A stretch of DNA of 60,186 nt from Shewanella sp. CG12_big_fil_rev_8_21_14_0_65_47_15 (GTDB lineage: Bacteria > Pseudomonadota > Gammaproteobacteria > Enterobacterales > Shewanellaceae), in NCBI RefSeq assembly GCF_002783505.1, contig NZ_PFGL01000065.1:1-60186 (forward strand). Direction: 5' to 3'. Under the pieces are notes generated by a model. That model worked only from the letters and a program-made list of their open reading frames with translations, ran no database searches and was not told the DNA's origin. This document shows positions 27,949-36,337 of the stretch, piece by piece. The position numbers were made by a program, and so were the translations under genes. Within the stretch, counting starts at the first letter, position 1. Each line of letters starts with the position of its first letter.

Positions 27949-28176
27949 ATGGTGTTAGATTTTTCGCAGGGTAAGCTCATCGTCACTGAGTTCGAGGTGC
28001 AAGTGCGGCTCAATGTTGCCAGTATCGTACTGCAAGCGAGTGCGGAGGATATAGGTTTGCGACGTCAGCCACCTATGTTGATCGCCGATGGTGGCGGTGT
28101 GCGTTGGAGCTTAGTATTGGACTCAAATACCCAGTTACGTGCGATTCAAGCTGTGCTGGGAATGGATGCGGAATAA
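27949..28176 (+). CDS. Small conserved protein (DUF3389-like)
   Basis: 75 residues from the ATG at 27949, which is preceded by TAGGGCGG at suitable distance. The sequence MVLDFSQGKLIVTEFEVQVRL resembles what I remember of DUF3389, found in Shewanella and Vibrio; function unknown. A longer frame from 27865 has no ribosome binding site. It reads in the same direction as the carboxylesterase 87 bases on. Confidence 0.65.
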   Translation: MVLDFSQGKLIVTEFEVQVRLNVASIVLQASAEDIGLRRQPPMLIADGGGVRWSLVLDSNTQLRAIQAVLGMDAE

Positions 28177-28263
28177 AGTACGCCTGCGTAGCGTGTCTAA
28201 CGTATAGATTTATCATCATTTTTAGTTGATGAGTGTTTAATATCGAATTAGGGATTTTTTAGT

Positions 28264-28935
28264 ATGTCAGTTTCTCTTGAGCGTATTGTCGTTGAGCCTA
28301 AGACGCCTGCTACGGCCGTGGTCATTTGGTTACATGGATTAGGGGATTCGGGTGCCGGGTTTGCCCCCGTTGTGCCTGCATTAGGTTTGCCTGCCGATCA
28401 TGCTATCCGGTTTATTTTCCCCCATGCACCGGAGCAAGCCGTGACCATCAATGGCGGCTACGTCATGCGCGCTTGGTACGATATTAAAAGCATGGATTTA
28501 CACGACAGAGCCGATATGCAAGGGGTGCTTGAGTCGGAAAAAAGGGTTGTGGCATTAATTAATGAGCAAATCGCGGCGGGTATTGCGAGCGATCGTATCG
28601 TATTAGCGGGATTCAGCCAGGGCGGGGTTATGAGTTTATTCTCTGGACTGCGTTTCCCGCTGCAGCTTGCTGGGATTATGGCGCTATCTTGTTATTTACC
28701 GACGGGCGATGTGTTACCCGCTGAATTAAGCGTGGCGAATCGCAATACACCGATATTACAGCAACACGGTCTACAGGATGATGTGGTGCCATTATCCGCA
28801 GGTATATTAGCGAAAGAAGCATTAATGGCGGGCGGCTATAATGTTACGTGGCAGACTTATCCTATGCCACATTCTGTGATCCCTGCGCAGTTAAAAGAGA
28901 TTAGTCAGTGGTTATTACAGTGTTTTGAAATGTAG
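28264..28935 (+). CDS. Carboxylesterase / phospholipase family alpha/beta hydrolase
   Basis: 223 residues of the EstB/acyl-protein-thioesterase-like family. The features are VIWLHGLGDSGAGF at the start, the nucleophile in AGFSQGGVMS, the acid in GLQDDVVPLS and the His in YPMPHSVIP. It hydrolyses carboxylic esters of small or medium chain; natural substrate unknown. AGGGA precedes the ATG. Confidence 0.92.
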   Translation: MSVSLERIVVEPKTPATAVVIWLHGLGDSGAGFAPVVPALGLPADHAIRFIFPHAPEQAVTINGGYVMRAWYDIKSMDLHDRADMQGVLESEKRVVALINEQIAAGIASDRIVLAGFSQGGVMSLFSGLRFPLQLAGIMALSCYLPTGDVLPAELSVANRNTPILQQHGLQDDVVPLSAGILAKEALMAGGYNVTWQTYPMPHSVIPAQLKEISQWLLQCFEM

Positions 28936-29297
28936 CTAAGTCTAATTGCTGATAAAAACGGCATGCGGTAAATAAAATGTCGCCCATGCCTGTTTTTTAT
29001 CGTGAACAATCATAATTTCTTTCAGCTAAATCTAAGTTGTTTATATTGAATGGTTTAACCCTCTTTTTTTTATCAGTAATGACCTATGTTTCAATATTTA
29101 AAAATCGGTCTTTTAGCTTATTTTTTATTTGAAACAAAAGTGTCTTAAACAATGCTAAAATTCCACATTAAAATCACGTTTATTAATAAAATTGACACAA
29201 TTCGTCTTTATTCTTTGATATTATGCATGGCGTGAACTTGATGGAGTTCGCGCCAATTTATCTATGATAAAATAATTAAAATCAAGGGGTTGATGTA
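28936..29297. other. AT-rich leader region of the 5'-nucleotidase gene
   Basis: No gene is seen. A sigma-70-like pair TTGACA (29192-29197) and TTGATA (29215-29220), 17 bases apart, lies in the last third. It is followed by a strong hairpin (29229-29254), leaving a leader of about 70 bases before the coding start. Confidence 0.45.
29229..29254 (+). promoter_or_regulatory. Hairpin in the 5' leader of the 5'-nucleotidase gene
   Basis: GGCGTGAAC pairs fully with GTTCGCGCC (one G-U pair) around an eight-base loop. It stands out in AT-rich surroundings and lies in the probable untranslated leader, 43 bases before the start codon. It may stabilise or control the transcript, or be the operator of a DNA-binding protein. 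Confidence 0.4.
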
Positions 29298-31019
29298 ATG
29301 AGAAATAAGCTTATTAAAGGATTAGTTGCCACTGCTGTTCTCGCAGCTCTCGCAGGTTGTAATAGTGATGATGACAACACTAAAGTTCCAACAAGTTGCG
29401 CCGAAGCGGGCAGTGCTTGCACAACATTTACCGTATTACATACCAATGATAACCATGGTCGTTTCTGGGAAAACAGTGATGGCGAATATGGTATGGCTGC
29501 TCGTAAAACGTTAATTGACCAAATTCGTGCCGAAGTGAATAAGAATGGCGGTCAAACTTTATTACTCTCTGGCGGTGATATTAATACAGGTGTGCCAGAA
29601 TCGGATTTACAGGATGCTATTCCTGATTTTACGGGTATGAATAAAATTGGCTATGATGCTATGGCGGTCGGTAACCATGAATTTGATAACCCATTATCTG
29701 TCGTAGATATGCAACGTCGTCTTGCTGAATTCCCTATGCTGGCAGCAAACATTTATCGTAAAAATGCTGATGGTACTCAAGGCGAGCGTTATTTTGACGC
29801 CTATAAAATTTTTGATATTAACGGTCTAAAAGTGGCTGTGATTGGTTTAACCACGGAAGATACCGCTAAGATTGGTAACCCAGAGTTTATTAGCGATTTG
29901 ATCTTCACCGATCCAAAGACTGAAGTGGCGAAAGTCATCAAAGAAATTAAAGACGCAAAATCTGCCGATATTATTTTCGCAACGACACACATGGGTCACT
30001 ATGCCGATGGTCAGAATGGTAGCAACGCCCCAGGCGATGTGGCTATGGCTCGCGCGCTAAACAAAGGTGATTTACAGGTTGTGATTGGTGGTCATTCACA
30101 AAACCCTGTCTGTATGGAACCGGGGACTGACAACAAAGCCTATGCTGCTTTCAAACCTGGCGATGATTGCGCACCGGATCAGCAAAATGGCACTTACATT
30201 ATGCAAGCCCATGAATGGGGCAAGTATGTAGGCCGTGCGGATTTTGAATACTTCAATGGTGAACTCCATTTAGCCAGCTACAAGCTTGTGCCTGTTAACA
30301 TGCGTAAACTGGATGATGCAGGCAAGAAGACCACGGATTTAGCTGGCACTAAGATTGAACCGGATGCTGAGTTAAAAGAGCTGCTGTCCTACTACCAAGA
30401 AAAAGGTCAAGCTAAGTTAGACGAAGTGATCGCCACCACAGATGCATTACTCGATGGTGAGCGTGCAAATGTGCGTAATAAGCAAACTAACTTAGGCCGT
30501 ATGTTAGCCATGGCGCAAAGTGGCAAAGTGTCCGCCGATTTTGGCGTGATGAACTCAGGTGGTGTGCGAGCATCAATTCAGCCTGGCAACATTACCTACC
30601 GTGACGTGCTGACTGTTCAGCCATTCGGTAACATGGTTACCCTGAACGAAATGACCGGTACTGAAGTGGCGGCTTATTTAGGTGCTGTTGGCAGTATCCA
30701 AATTGGCTCCGGCGGTTATGCTCAGATCACAGGTGTGAAAATGACCATTGACTGTGTGGCCAAGACAGCCAATATCAGTGAGATCAATGGCCAAGATTTT
30801 AGCCCTGCAGGAAACTACAAATTCACTGTACCTAGCTTCAATGCAGCGGGCGGTGACGGTTATCCAAAACTGGCAAGCCCAATTCAAACGGGTTATGTGG
30901 ACGCTGACTTGTTGTATTCTTTCTTGAAAGAGAAGCAAGCGATTGTTGCCGCTGATTATAACCCAGTCGGTGATATAGTTTACGAGAACTCTTCTAGTGT
31001 TGAAGGTTGTCAGCTCTAA
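29298..31019 (+). CDS. 5'-nucleotidase / UshA-like metallophosphatase, lipoprotein
   Basis: 573 residues. The signal ends in LAALAGC with a Ser-Asp-rich tail after the cysteine, so it is a lipoprotein. The metallophosphatase part has HTNDNHGRFW, GGDINTG, VGNHEFD, THMGH and GGHSQNP, which build a two-metal site. The C-terminal 5_nucleotid_C domain has MNSGGVRASI and the substrate stack FNAAGGDGYP. It releases phosphate and nucleosides from extracellular nucleotides or UDP-sugars. GGGGTTGATGTA before the ATG is a fair ribosome binding site. A TonB-dependent receptor follows, perhaps linked in function. Confidence 0.9.
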   Translation: MRNKLIKGLVATAVLAALAGCNSDDDNTKVPTSCAEAGSACTTFTVLHTNDNHGRFWENSDGEYGMAARKTLIDQIRAEVNKNGGQTLLLSGGDINTGVPESDLQDAIPDFTGMNKIGYDAMAVGNHEFDNPLSVVDMQRRLAEFPMLAANIYRKNADGTQGERYFDAYKIFDINGLKVAVIGLTTEDTAKIGNPEFISDLIFTDPKTEVAKVIKEIKDAKSADIIFATTHMGHYADGQNGSNAPGDVAMARALNKGDLQVVIGGHSQNPVCMEPGTDNKAYAAFKPGDDCAPDQQNGTYIMQAHEWGKYVGRADFEYFNGELHLASYKLVPVNMRKLDDAGKKTTDLAGTKIEPDAELKELLSYYQEKGQAKLDEVIATTDALLDGERANVRNKQTNLGRMLAMAQSGKVSADFGVMNSGGVRASIQPGNITYRDVLTVQPFGNMVTLNEMTGTEVAAYLGAVGSIQIGSGGYAQITGVKMTIDCVAKTANISEINGQDFSPAGNYKFTVPSFNAAGGDGYPKLASPIQTGYVDADLLYSFLKEKQAIVAADYNPVGDIVYENSSSVEGCQL

Positions 31020-31049
31020 CGCTGAATTTATATTGCATAGGTAAACCTC

Positions 31050-31077
31050 AATGCCACTCACTCGAGTGGCATTTTTA
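31050..31077 (+). terminator. Terminator after the 5'-nucleotidase gene
   Basis: AATGCCACTC-ACTC-GAGTGGCATT followed by TTTATTT, 31 bases after the stop. Confidence 0.92.
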
Positions 31078-31368
31078 TTTCCGCTGTTAAATTTTCTGCT
31101 ACTTCACACTTTAATGATACATATTAAATTATTTGTTTATTAAAATGAATATTTATTAAGTATTTAAAGTGTTAATAACAAATAACTTATTGTGTATCGA
31201 GTTTTAACATGGCTATGTATCAAATTGTTTTAATTGTATTGTTTGTTGTTTTTAGTTGTTGACTAAAAATTTCTTAATTAACACTATCTCTACAGCAAGA
31301 GGATACTTGCTATATCAATTATAAAAATAACAACTATAGGTTTTTAATATAAACCTCAAGGAGAGATA
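31078..31368. other. AT-rich regulatory region before the TonB receptor
   Basis: Very AT-rich, with many TTGTTT-type runs. I see no open frame and no clear operator. Because the previous gene ends with a strong terminator, the receptor should have its own promoter here. Confidence 0.45.
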
Positions 31369-34041
31369 ATGCGTTATTTAACCCTTACAGCAAAAGCTGT
31401 TCGCACTAGTTTAATGACAATTGCAACAACGGCTGTGGTTTTTTCTGGCTCAGGCTTTGCTGCAGAAGGAAATACAGCTGAAGAAAGTGCTAAAGTCGAG
31501 CGTATTGAAGTCACAGGTTCGCGTATTAAACAAGTCGATATGGAAACCGTTTCACCCGTTACTGTAATTAATGCTGCCGATATTGCCATGACGGGTGAAA
31601 AAACCGTTGCGGATGTTTTGAATAACTCTGCGATAAACAGTTTTGGTTCTTGGCGTGGTATTTCAGGATATGGTTCGGGTGCGAGTTCCACTAGTAATGT
31701 CAATTTACGCGGTTTAGGTTCATCGGCCACCTTAGTCTTACTCGATGGACGGCGTATGCCTGGCACCAGTTCAAGCTCTGGCTCGGTAGCGGATACCTCT
31801 TCAATCCCTATGGCCATAGTTGAGCGCATTGAAATTCTGCGGGATGGCGCCTCGGCGGTATATGGCTCCGATGCGGTTGCGGGGGTGATAAACATTATCA
31901 CCAAGAAAGAATTTGAGGGTTTACAATTAGATTACAGCACTGAGCAGCCAAGTGTTGAAGGTGGCGATGCCAACCGTTTGTCGATTGCCACTGGCTATAA
32001 TACCGATAAAGGCAATATCACGTTAACCTATGAGTATTATGATACTAAAGCTGTGATGGACCGTGATATTTGGAATATGGATGATCCTAGCTATTCGGCT
32101 TATAGTGGTTTTAGTTCGGTGCCAAATGGTAAATATGGAACGGGCAATGGTAGTTGGTATAGCAATTCAGACATGTGTGAGCAAACCGAAAACACGGTAG
32201 ACAGCACAGATGGCAATAATAATGGTCGCTGTTTATACAATCATGGCAATGTCACTAAATTATTTGGCGATCAAACTCGTAATTCGGTGTTATCTAATTT
32301 CTCCTATGAGATTTCAGATGATATTAAGTTTCGCGGTCGAGCTTCTGCTTCACTCGCTGAAACTGAAACCCGTTATGCCGGTACACCAGTATCTACTAAT
32401 TACCCTGTTATGAGTGCCGACAATAAATTTAATCCAGTCGGTGAAGATTTAACGCTCTCGATGCGAGGTGCGCAACTCGGCGAGCGCGATACGTTAACTG
32501 AAACCAATAATTTTGATATTTTAGCGGGCTTTGTTGGCACCATTGATTACGGCAATGGTATCGACTGGGAATTAAATGCCCAGCATGCAACCTCGACGAC
32601 AAATAGTTTTAATTATAATTTACTCAACGATGAGATTATTCAGCAGGAAATTGATTCTGAGCAATATGATATTTTCAATACTTCTGGCATGAGTTATGAG
32701 CAGTGGAACCAACAGATGACAGATCTGTATCGTAAAGCTGCCCACACTGGGGTGTATCAAGGTAAATTTGAAAGCACTCAACTAGATGGTTTGGCGTCTA
32801 CTCTACTTGTCGACAACGGTGATTTTTCGGTCGCTATGGTCGGTGGTCTTGAATATGAGATGATCAAATTCAAGCAAACCAGCGATCCAGAATCAGCGGC
32901 AGGGATTATTTCCGGTGGCTCGGGTGGTGATGATGTCGATGCCACGCGTGACCGCAGCGCCGCGTATCTCGAGTTTCAAGTGGGTTTACCTGCCAATGTT
33001 GAGTTCTCTGCCGCGGTTCGTTACGAGCGCTATGAGCAGGAAGGCTCTCTGACTGGACCTCAAGGTGAAGTGGTCAACTCATCGACCTTCGATGCCGTGG
33101 TGCCTAAATTTGGTTTGAGCTGGCGCCCAGTGGATAGCTTGCTACTGCGTGCTAGCTATGGTGATTCGTTCCGTGCGCCGAATATGAGTGAAATGTTCTC
33201 CTCTCAATCCTTGAGTTTTGAGAAGGCGGTTGATTCCCTATGGTGCAATGAACCCGGAAATGTGGATGCCATATATTGCGCCACCAATAACCAACATAAA
33301 ACCTGGTACGGTGGTAACCCGAACTTAGAGGCTGAAGAGGGCAACTCGTTAACCTTAGGTGGTGTGTGGAATGTTACTGATGCTTGGAACCTAGAGTTAT
33401 CTTATTATTCAATCACCTACGACAATAAAATTGAGTCGATTGATGTAGATGATATCCTGCGAGATGAAATCAAGAATGGGTCATCTCCCTATGTGACTCG
33501 CGGATCGGATGGCAAAATTGAGTATATCGAGGCGGGGGTTCGCAACTTAGCGACCGTAGAAACCTCGGGTATCGATTTTGTGACTGCCTATAACTTAGAG
33601 ACAAGCCTTGGCGACTTCAATTTTAAATTGGACTTGACTCATGTGCTCGACTTTAAGAAGCAAGATAATGCCGAAGCAGAGATGATCGACTATGCGGGAA
33701 CGACAGACTCACCCGATTGGCGCGGTAATTTCGCGACGAGTTGGAAATATGATGACTTCTCTGCGGCATGGACAGTTGTCTATATTGGTAGTCAATCAGC
33801 AAGTTATTTCAATGAGTTAGAAGAAACTGACCGTTATGTTGATTACGATAATTACTTTAAACATAACATTCAATTTGCCTATAACCATGCCTACAACGGC
33901 TCTATTACCGTTGGGGTGAATAATGTGTTTGATGCCGATGCGCCCAATTATTACACCTATGCGGATTATCGTGATGTGAATGTGGGTTTATATGATGTGT
34001 TAGGTCGTACTTACTACCTGAGAATAAACCAGAAGTTTTAA
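31369..34041 (+). CDS. TonB-dependent outer-membrane receptor
   Basis: 890 residues. A signal peptide ends at GFAAEG; then comes the TonB box region (VERIEVTGSRI), a plug domain (residues about 45-175, with LRGLGSSATLVLLDGRRM) and a beta barrel ending in YYLRINQKF with the expected terminal aromatic residue. It imports a large or scarce substrate across the outer membrane with TonB energy. The substrate is not known: no iron-chelate hallmark is seen, and the neighbour is a nucleotidase lipoprotein. The barrel has acidic extracellular stretches with paired cysteines (SDMCEQT...GRCLY, LWCNEPG...IYCAT). AAGGAGAG precedes the start. Confidence 0.9.
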   Translation: MRYLTLTAKAVRTSLMTIATTAVVFSGSGFAAEGNTAEESAKVERIEVTGSRIKQVDMETVSPVTVINAADIAMTGEKTVADVLNNSAINSFGSWRGISGYGSGASSTSNVNLRGLGSSATLVLLDGRRMPGTSSSSGSVADTSSIPMAIVERIEILRDGASAVYGSDAVAGVINIITKKEFEGLQLDYSTEQPSVEGGDANRLSIATGYNTDKGNITLTYEYYDTKAVMDRDIWNMDDPSYSAYSGFSSVPNGKYGTGNGSWYSNSDMCEQTENTVDSTDGNNNGRCLYNHGNVTKLFGDQTRNSVLSNFSYEISDDIKFRGRASASLAETETRYAGTPVSTNYPVMSADNKFNPVGEDLTLSMRGAQLGERDTLTETNNFDILAGFVGTIDYGNGIDWELNAQHATSTTNSFNYNLLNDEIIQQEIDSEQYDIFNTSGMSYEQWNQQMTDLYRKAAHTGVYQGKFESTQLDGLASTLLVDNGDFSVAMVGGLEYEMIKFKQTSDPESAAGIISGGSGGDDVDATRDRSAAYLEFQVGLPANVEFSAAVRYERYEQEGSLTGPQGEVVNSSTFDAVVPKFGLSWRPVDSLLLRASYGDSFRAPNMSEMFSSQSLSFEKAVDSLWCNEPGNVDAIYCATNNQHKTWYGGNPNLEAEEGNSLTLGGVWNVTDAWNLELSYYSITYDNKIESIDVDDILRDEIKNGSSPYVTRGSDGKIEYIEAGVRNLATVETSGIDFVTAYNLETSLGDFNFKLDLTHVLDFKKQDNAEAEMIDYAGTTDSPDWRGNFATSWKYDDFSAAWTVVYIGSQSASYFNELEETDRYVDYDNYFKHNIQFAYNHAYNGSITVGVNNVFDADAPNYYTYADYRDVNVGLYDVLGRTYYLRINQKF

Positions 34042-34062
34042 GTTATCCCCTCCCTGGATAAC

Positions 34063-34092
34063 TCAAACCTCCGCTTGCGGAGGTTTTTTTGC
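34063..34092 (+). terminator. Terminator after the TonB receptor
   Basis: AACCTCCGC-TT-GCGGAGGTT followed by TTTTTTG, 27 bases past the stop. Confidence 0.93.
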
Positions 34093-34135
34093 TTTATGGA
34101 TAAAAAATTGTGCTAATTGCCGAAACAGGACTCAC

Positions 34136-34495
34136 TCAATGGGTGAGGCGTAATTCATGGCGGTGCTCATGTAAGTAGTGCTCGGCGCACGCACTGCAGC
34201 GCTGTTCGGTCGGATCTTGGTTTAAACGCCCAGATTCAATTTCAGCCTCACAGTCTGAACAGAGACCGTAGAGTCCTAAGTCAAGTTGGCAGAAGGCGGC
34301 ATCGAGTTTATTTAAACGGCAAAAAAGTGGCTGCTCAGCCAAAGGGGTTAGGGCTAACTTATCGATCAACTCACCCAAACTTAGGTTGGCAAAATGTGCC
34401 CCTAACACTTCGAGATACTCTGGGTGTGCGCCGATTTCTTTCCTTAGACTTGCTTCAAGCTCTGACAATTCTTGTCTGATATGGATGGTGCTCAC
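34136..34495 (-). CDS. TraR/DksA-family zinc-finger protein
   Basis: 119 residues with a coiled-coil-like helical first half and a C-terminal zinc finger of the DksA type (CSDCEAEIESGRL, then CSACAEHYLHEH). DksA relatives reach into the secondary channel of RNA polymerase. This one is shorter than DksA and lacks the DxxDxA tip motif I would expect: the tip reads LNKLDAAFCQLDLG. A transcription role is therefore likely but not certain. It stands alone upstream of dusC on the same strand order (dusC follows in the opposite coordinate sense, 141 bases apart). Confidence 0.82.
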   Translation of the reverse strand: MSTIHIRQELSELEASLRKEIGAHPEYLEVLGAHFANLSLGELIDKLALTPLAEQPLFCRLNKLDAAFCQLDLGLYGLCSDCEAEIESGRLNQDPTEQRCSACAEHYLHEHRHELRLTH

Positions 34496-34636
34496 GTAAA
34501 ATCGCCTGTTTTATCTGACTCTAGGCGTTTAGTCTAATAGTTTCACTACCAACGACTATGATGAAGATCAAGTATCGGCACGATTTTTCGTGTTGTTGAG
34601 CCGTTTAAAATAAAAAAGTAGTTCATTTCTATTGCA

Positions 34637-35584
34637 TTATTGCTGCAGCATCTCCTGGGTCTTTTCTAGCACTCGCACAATTTCTTCGGTTGTTTTATAG
34701 ATCCTCAGTTCCCTAAAGAGGGTATCAGCTTCGGGATATTGGCGATTGAGATAGCTAAACCATTGTTTAATTCGGGCGGGATAATAGTCACTCTTACGGC
34801 CACTTAGCTCCCTCTGGGTATAACTTAGCATTAACCCTAAGGTTTGCGCCCAAGTGTAAGGCGTCGCACCGGTTTTGATGGTATCGGCTAAATTGGGCAG
34901 TGAAATTGCGCCGCGGCCTACCATGATACTGTCGCAGCCCGTGACCTCGATACAGCGTTTGGCATCGTCGCTATTCCAAATTTCCCCGTTAGCAATCACG
35001 GGGATAGGTAGGCGTTTTCTCACCTCGGTAATGTATTCCCAATAGGCTGGCGGTTTATAACCATCGACTTTGCTGCGCGCGTGGATAGCCAGTTCCGTCG
35101 CACCGGCCTCATAAACGGCGAGGGCATTTTCCATAAACAGCGACTTATCTTCATAGCCTAAACGTATCTTAGCCGTAACTGGTTGCTCGCTTGGGACGGC
35201 TTGGCGCATGGCGCGGACAATATCGTGAATACTATCGGGGTATTGTAATAAGACGGCGCCTCCTTTACTGCGGTTAACCATTTTGGCAGGGCAGCCAAAA
35301 TTTGCATCGACGCCGTGGGAGCCGAGTTCAATCGCACGCAGGGCATTGTCACCCATGCATTGGGGCTCTTGCCCAAGCAATTGTACCCGCACTGGGGTGC
35401 CCGAAGGCGTTTTACCACCATTGAGCAGTTCAGGGCAGAGTTTGAGAAAGACTTTCTCTGGCAGCAGTTGGTCAACCACTCGAACGAATTCAGTGACCAG
35501 CAAATCGTAGGGATTGATAGTCGATAGGATGTCACGCATCAGATCGTCTACTACGCCTTCCATTGGAGCCAAAATCACACGCAC
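34637..35584 (-). CDS. dusC: tRNA-dihydrouridine(16) synthase
   Basis: 315 residues of FMN-dependent Dus enzymes. It begins MRVILAPMEGVVDDLMRD, has the catalytic Cys in NFGCPAKMVNRSKGGA, FMN contacts in TAKIRLGYED and VIANGEIWN, and GCDSIMVGRGAI. TEFVRVVDQLLP and ARIKQWFSYLNRQYPEA separate DusC from DusA and DusB. It reduces uridine 16 in the D-loop of tRNA. Length fits the family exactly. Confidence 0.93.
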   Translation of the reverse strand: MRVILAPMEGVVDDLMRDILSTINPYDLLVTEFVRVVDQLLPEKVFLKLCPELLNGGKTPSGTPVRVQLLGQEPQCMGDNALRAIELGSHGVDANFGCPAKMVNRSKGGAVLLQYPDSIHDIVRAMRQAVPSEQPVTAKIRLGYEDKSLFMENALAVYEAGATELAIHARSKVDGYKPPAYWEYITEVRKRLPIPVIANGEIWNSDDAKRCIEVTGCDSIMVGRGAISLPNLADTIKTGATPYTWAQTLGLMLSYTQRELSGRKSDYYPARIKQWFSYLNRQYPEADTLFRELRIYKTTEEIVRVLEKTQEMLQQ

Positions 35585-35844
35585 AGCCGTTAACCCGCAT
35601 AAGTTCTCAAAGGGCGTGCATTCTATCCTATTGGTCTCCTGTTACAAAGCGTTGAGATAAGTGCTTGAAGACTGAACATGACGATTTGATCAGGTAAATT
35701 AAGTCTCCTAGCAGGATGTTTTGATTATTTCTGTGATTTGGTGATATTTTTTGAAATAGAATCGAAGCAGGGCGGGTCTTTTGCAGTAAGCCAGCGACTC
35801 AAACAGTTGTTGGTCACCATTAATCAATAAAAGGAAGCAATAAT

Positions 35845-36228
35845 ATGAAATCAGTTAAGCAAACAGCGGTTGCAGTTGCATTAGGTACAGTGGTGGTCGG
35901 TGCTGCATTCGCGGTAAATGCCCAAACCAATCCGTTTGGATTTGAAGCCATGGATGCGGGTTATCAAATTGTCGGCTCAGAAGGTAAGTGTGGTGAAGCT
36001 AAGTGCGGTGCCGATATGAAGAAAGCCGCGGCAGAAAAAGCCAAAGAAGGTAAATGTGGTGAAGCTAAATGTGGCGCCGATATGAAAAAAGCGGCCACCG
36101 ATAAAGCCCACGAAGGCAAATGTGGTGAAGCTAAATGCGGCGCGGATATGAAAAAAACCGCCGATAAAGTAGAAGCAAAGACTGAAACCGTTAAAAAAGA
36201 AGTGAAAGAAATAAAAGAAGTGAAATAA
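35845..36228 (+). CDS. hvfA: HvfA-like RiPP precursor with EGKCG/EAKCG repeats (probable copper-binding)
   Basis: 127 residues. A signal peptide (1-26, ending VNA) is followed by a short spacer and three back-to-back 22-residue repeats (residues 46-67, 68-89, 90-111), each with the sequence EGKCGEAKCGADMKK. The tail is Lys/Glu-rich. The EGKCG motif is the modification core of the HvfA family, in which an MNIO enzyme (HvfB) and its partner (HvfC) convert the Cys to an oxazolone-thioamide pair that binds copper. Both partner genes follow directly. By family knowledge up to six cysteines could be modified; that number and the metal are inferences here. Translation signal AAAAGGAAG is strong. Confidence 0.85.
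   Translation: MKSVKQTAVAVALGTVVVGAAFAVNAQTNPFGFEAMDAGYQIVGSEGKCGEAKCGADMKKAAAEKAKEGKCGEAKCGADMKKAATDKAHEGKCGEAKCGADMKKTADKVEAKTETVKKEVKEIKEVK
35980..36177 (+). repeat. Three 66-base tandem repeats inside hvfA
   Basis: Copies at 35980-36045, 36046-36111 and 36112-36177. The first 15 residues of each are identical, but the DNA differs at many third positions (for example AAG/AAA, TGC/TGT, GCC/GCG). The peptide has been kept while the DNA drifted, so the duplication is not recent. Confidence 0.93.
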
Positions 36229-36293
36229 GCGCTCAAGTAGTGCTTATTGGTTTTGCGCTTGAGCGATATGGCCAGCCTATGCTGGCCTTTGTT
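36229..36293 (+). terminator. Two hairpins between hvfA and hvfB (probable partial terminator)
   Basis: CGCTCAAG (36230-36237) pairs with CTTGAGCG (36258-36265). Directly after it GGCCAGC-CTAT-GCTGGCC (36270-36287) is followed by TTTGTTTA. The second is a good but not perfect terminator. In a RiPP operon it would let most transcripts stop after the precursor while some continue to the maturases. Confidence 0.7.
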
Positions 36294-36337
36294 TAGCGGT
36301 TTCCCCTTAAGGCGCATCTAAGTGAAAGGTGGTGCAG

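Noticed and set aside
31374..31904. 176-residue antisense frame over the start of the TonB receptor
   Set aside because: Its open length follows from the codon usage of the plug domain; no start signal and an unnatural composition.
35845..36228. Calling the Cys-repeat protein a metallothionein
   Set aside because: The signal peptide, the EGKCG motif and the directly adjacent MNIO and DUF2063 genes fit a RiPP precursor much better.
35964..36317. 117-residue open frame antisense to the RiPP precursor
   Set aside because: It mirrors the tandem repeats (repeated ISAPHLASPHLPS-like units), has no ribosome binding site and overlaps a gene with strong evidence.
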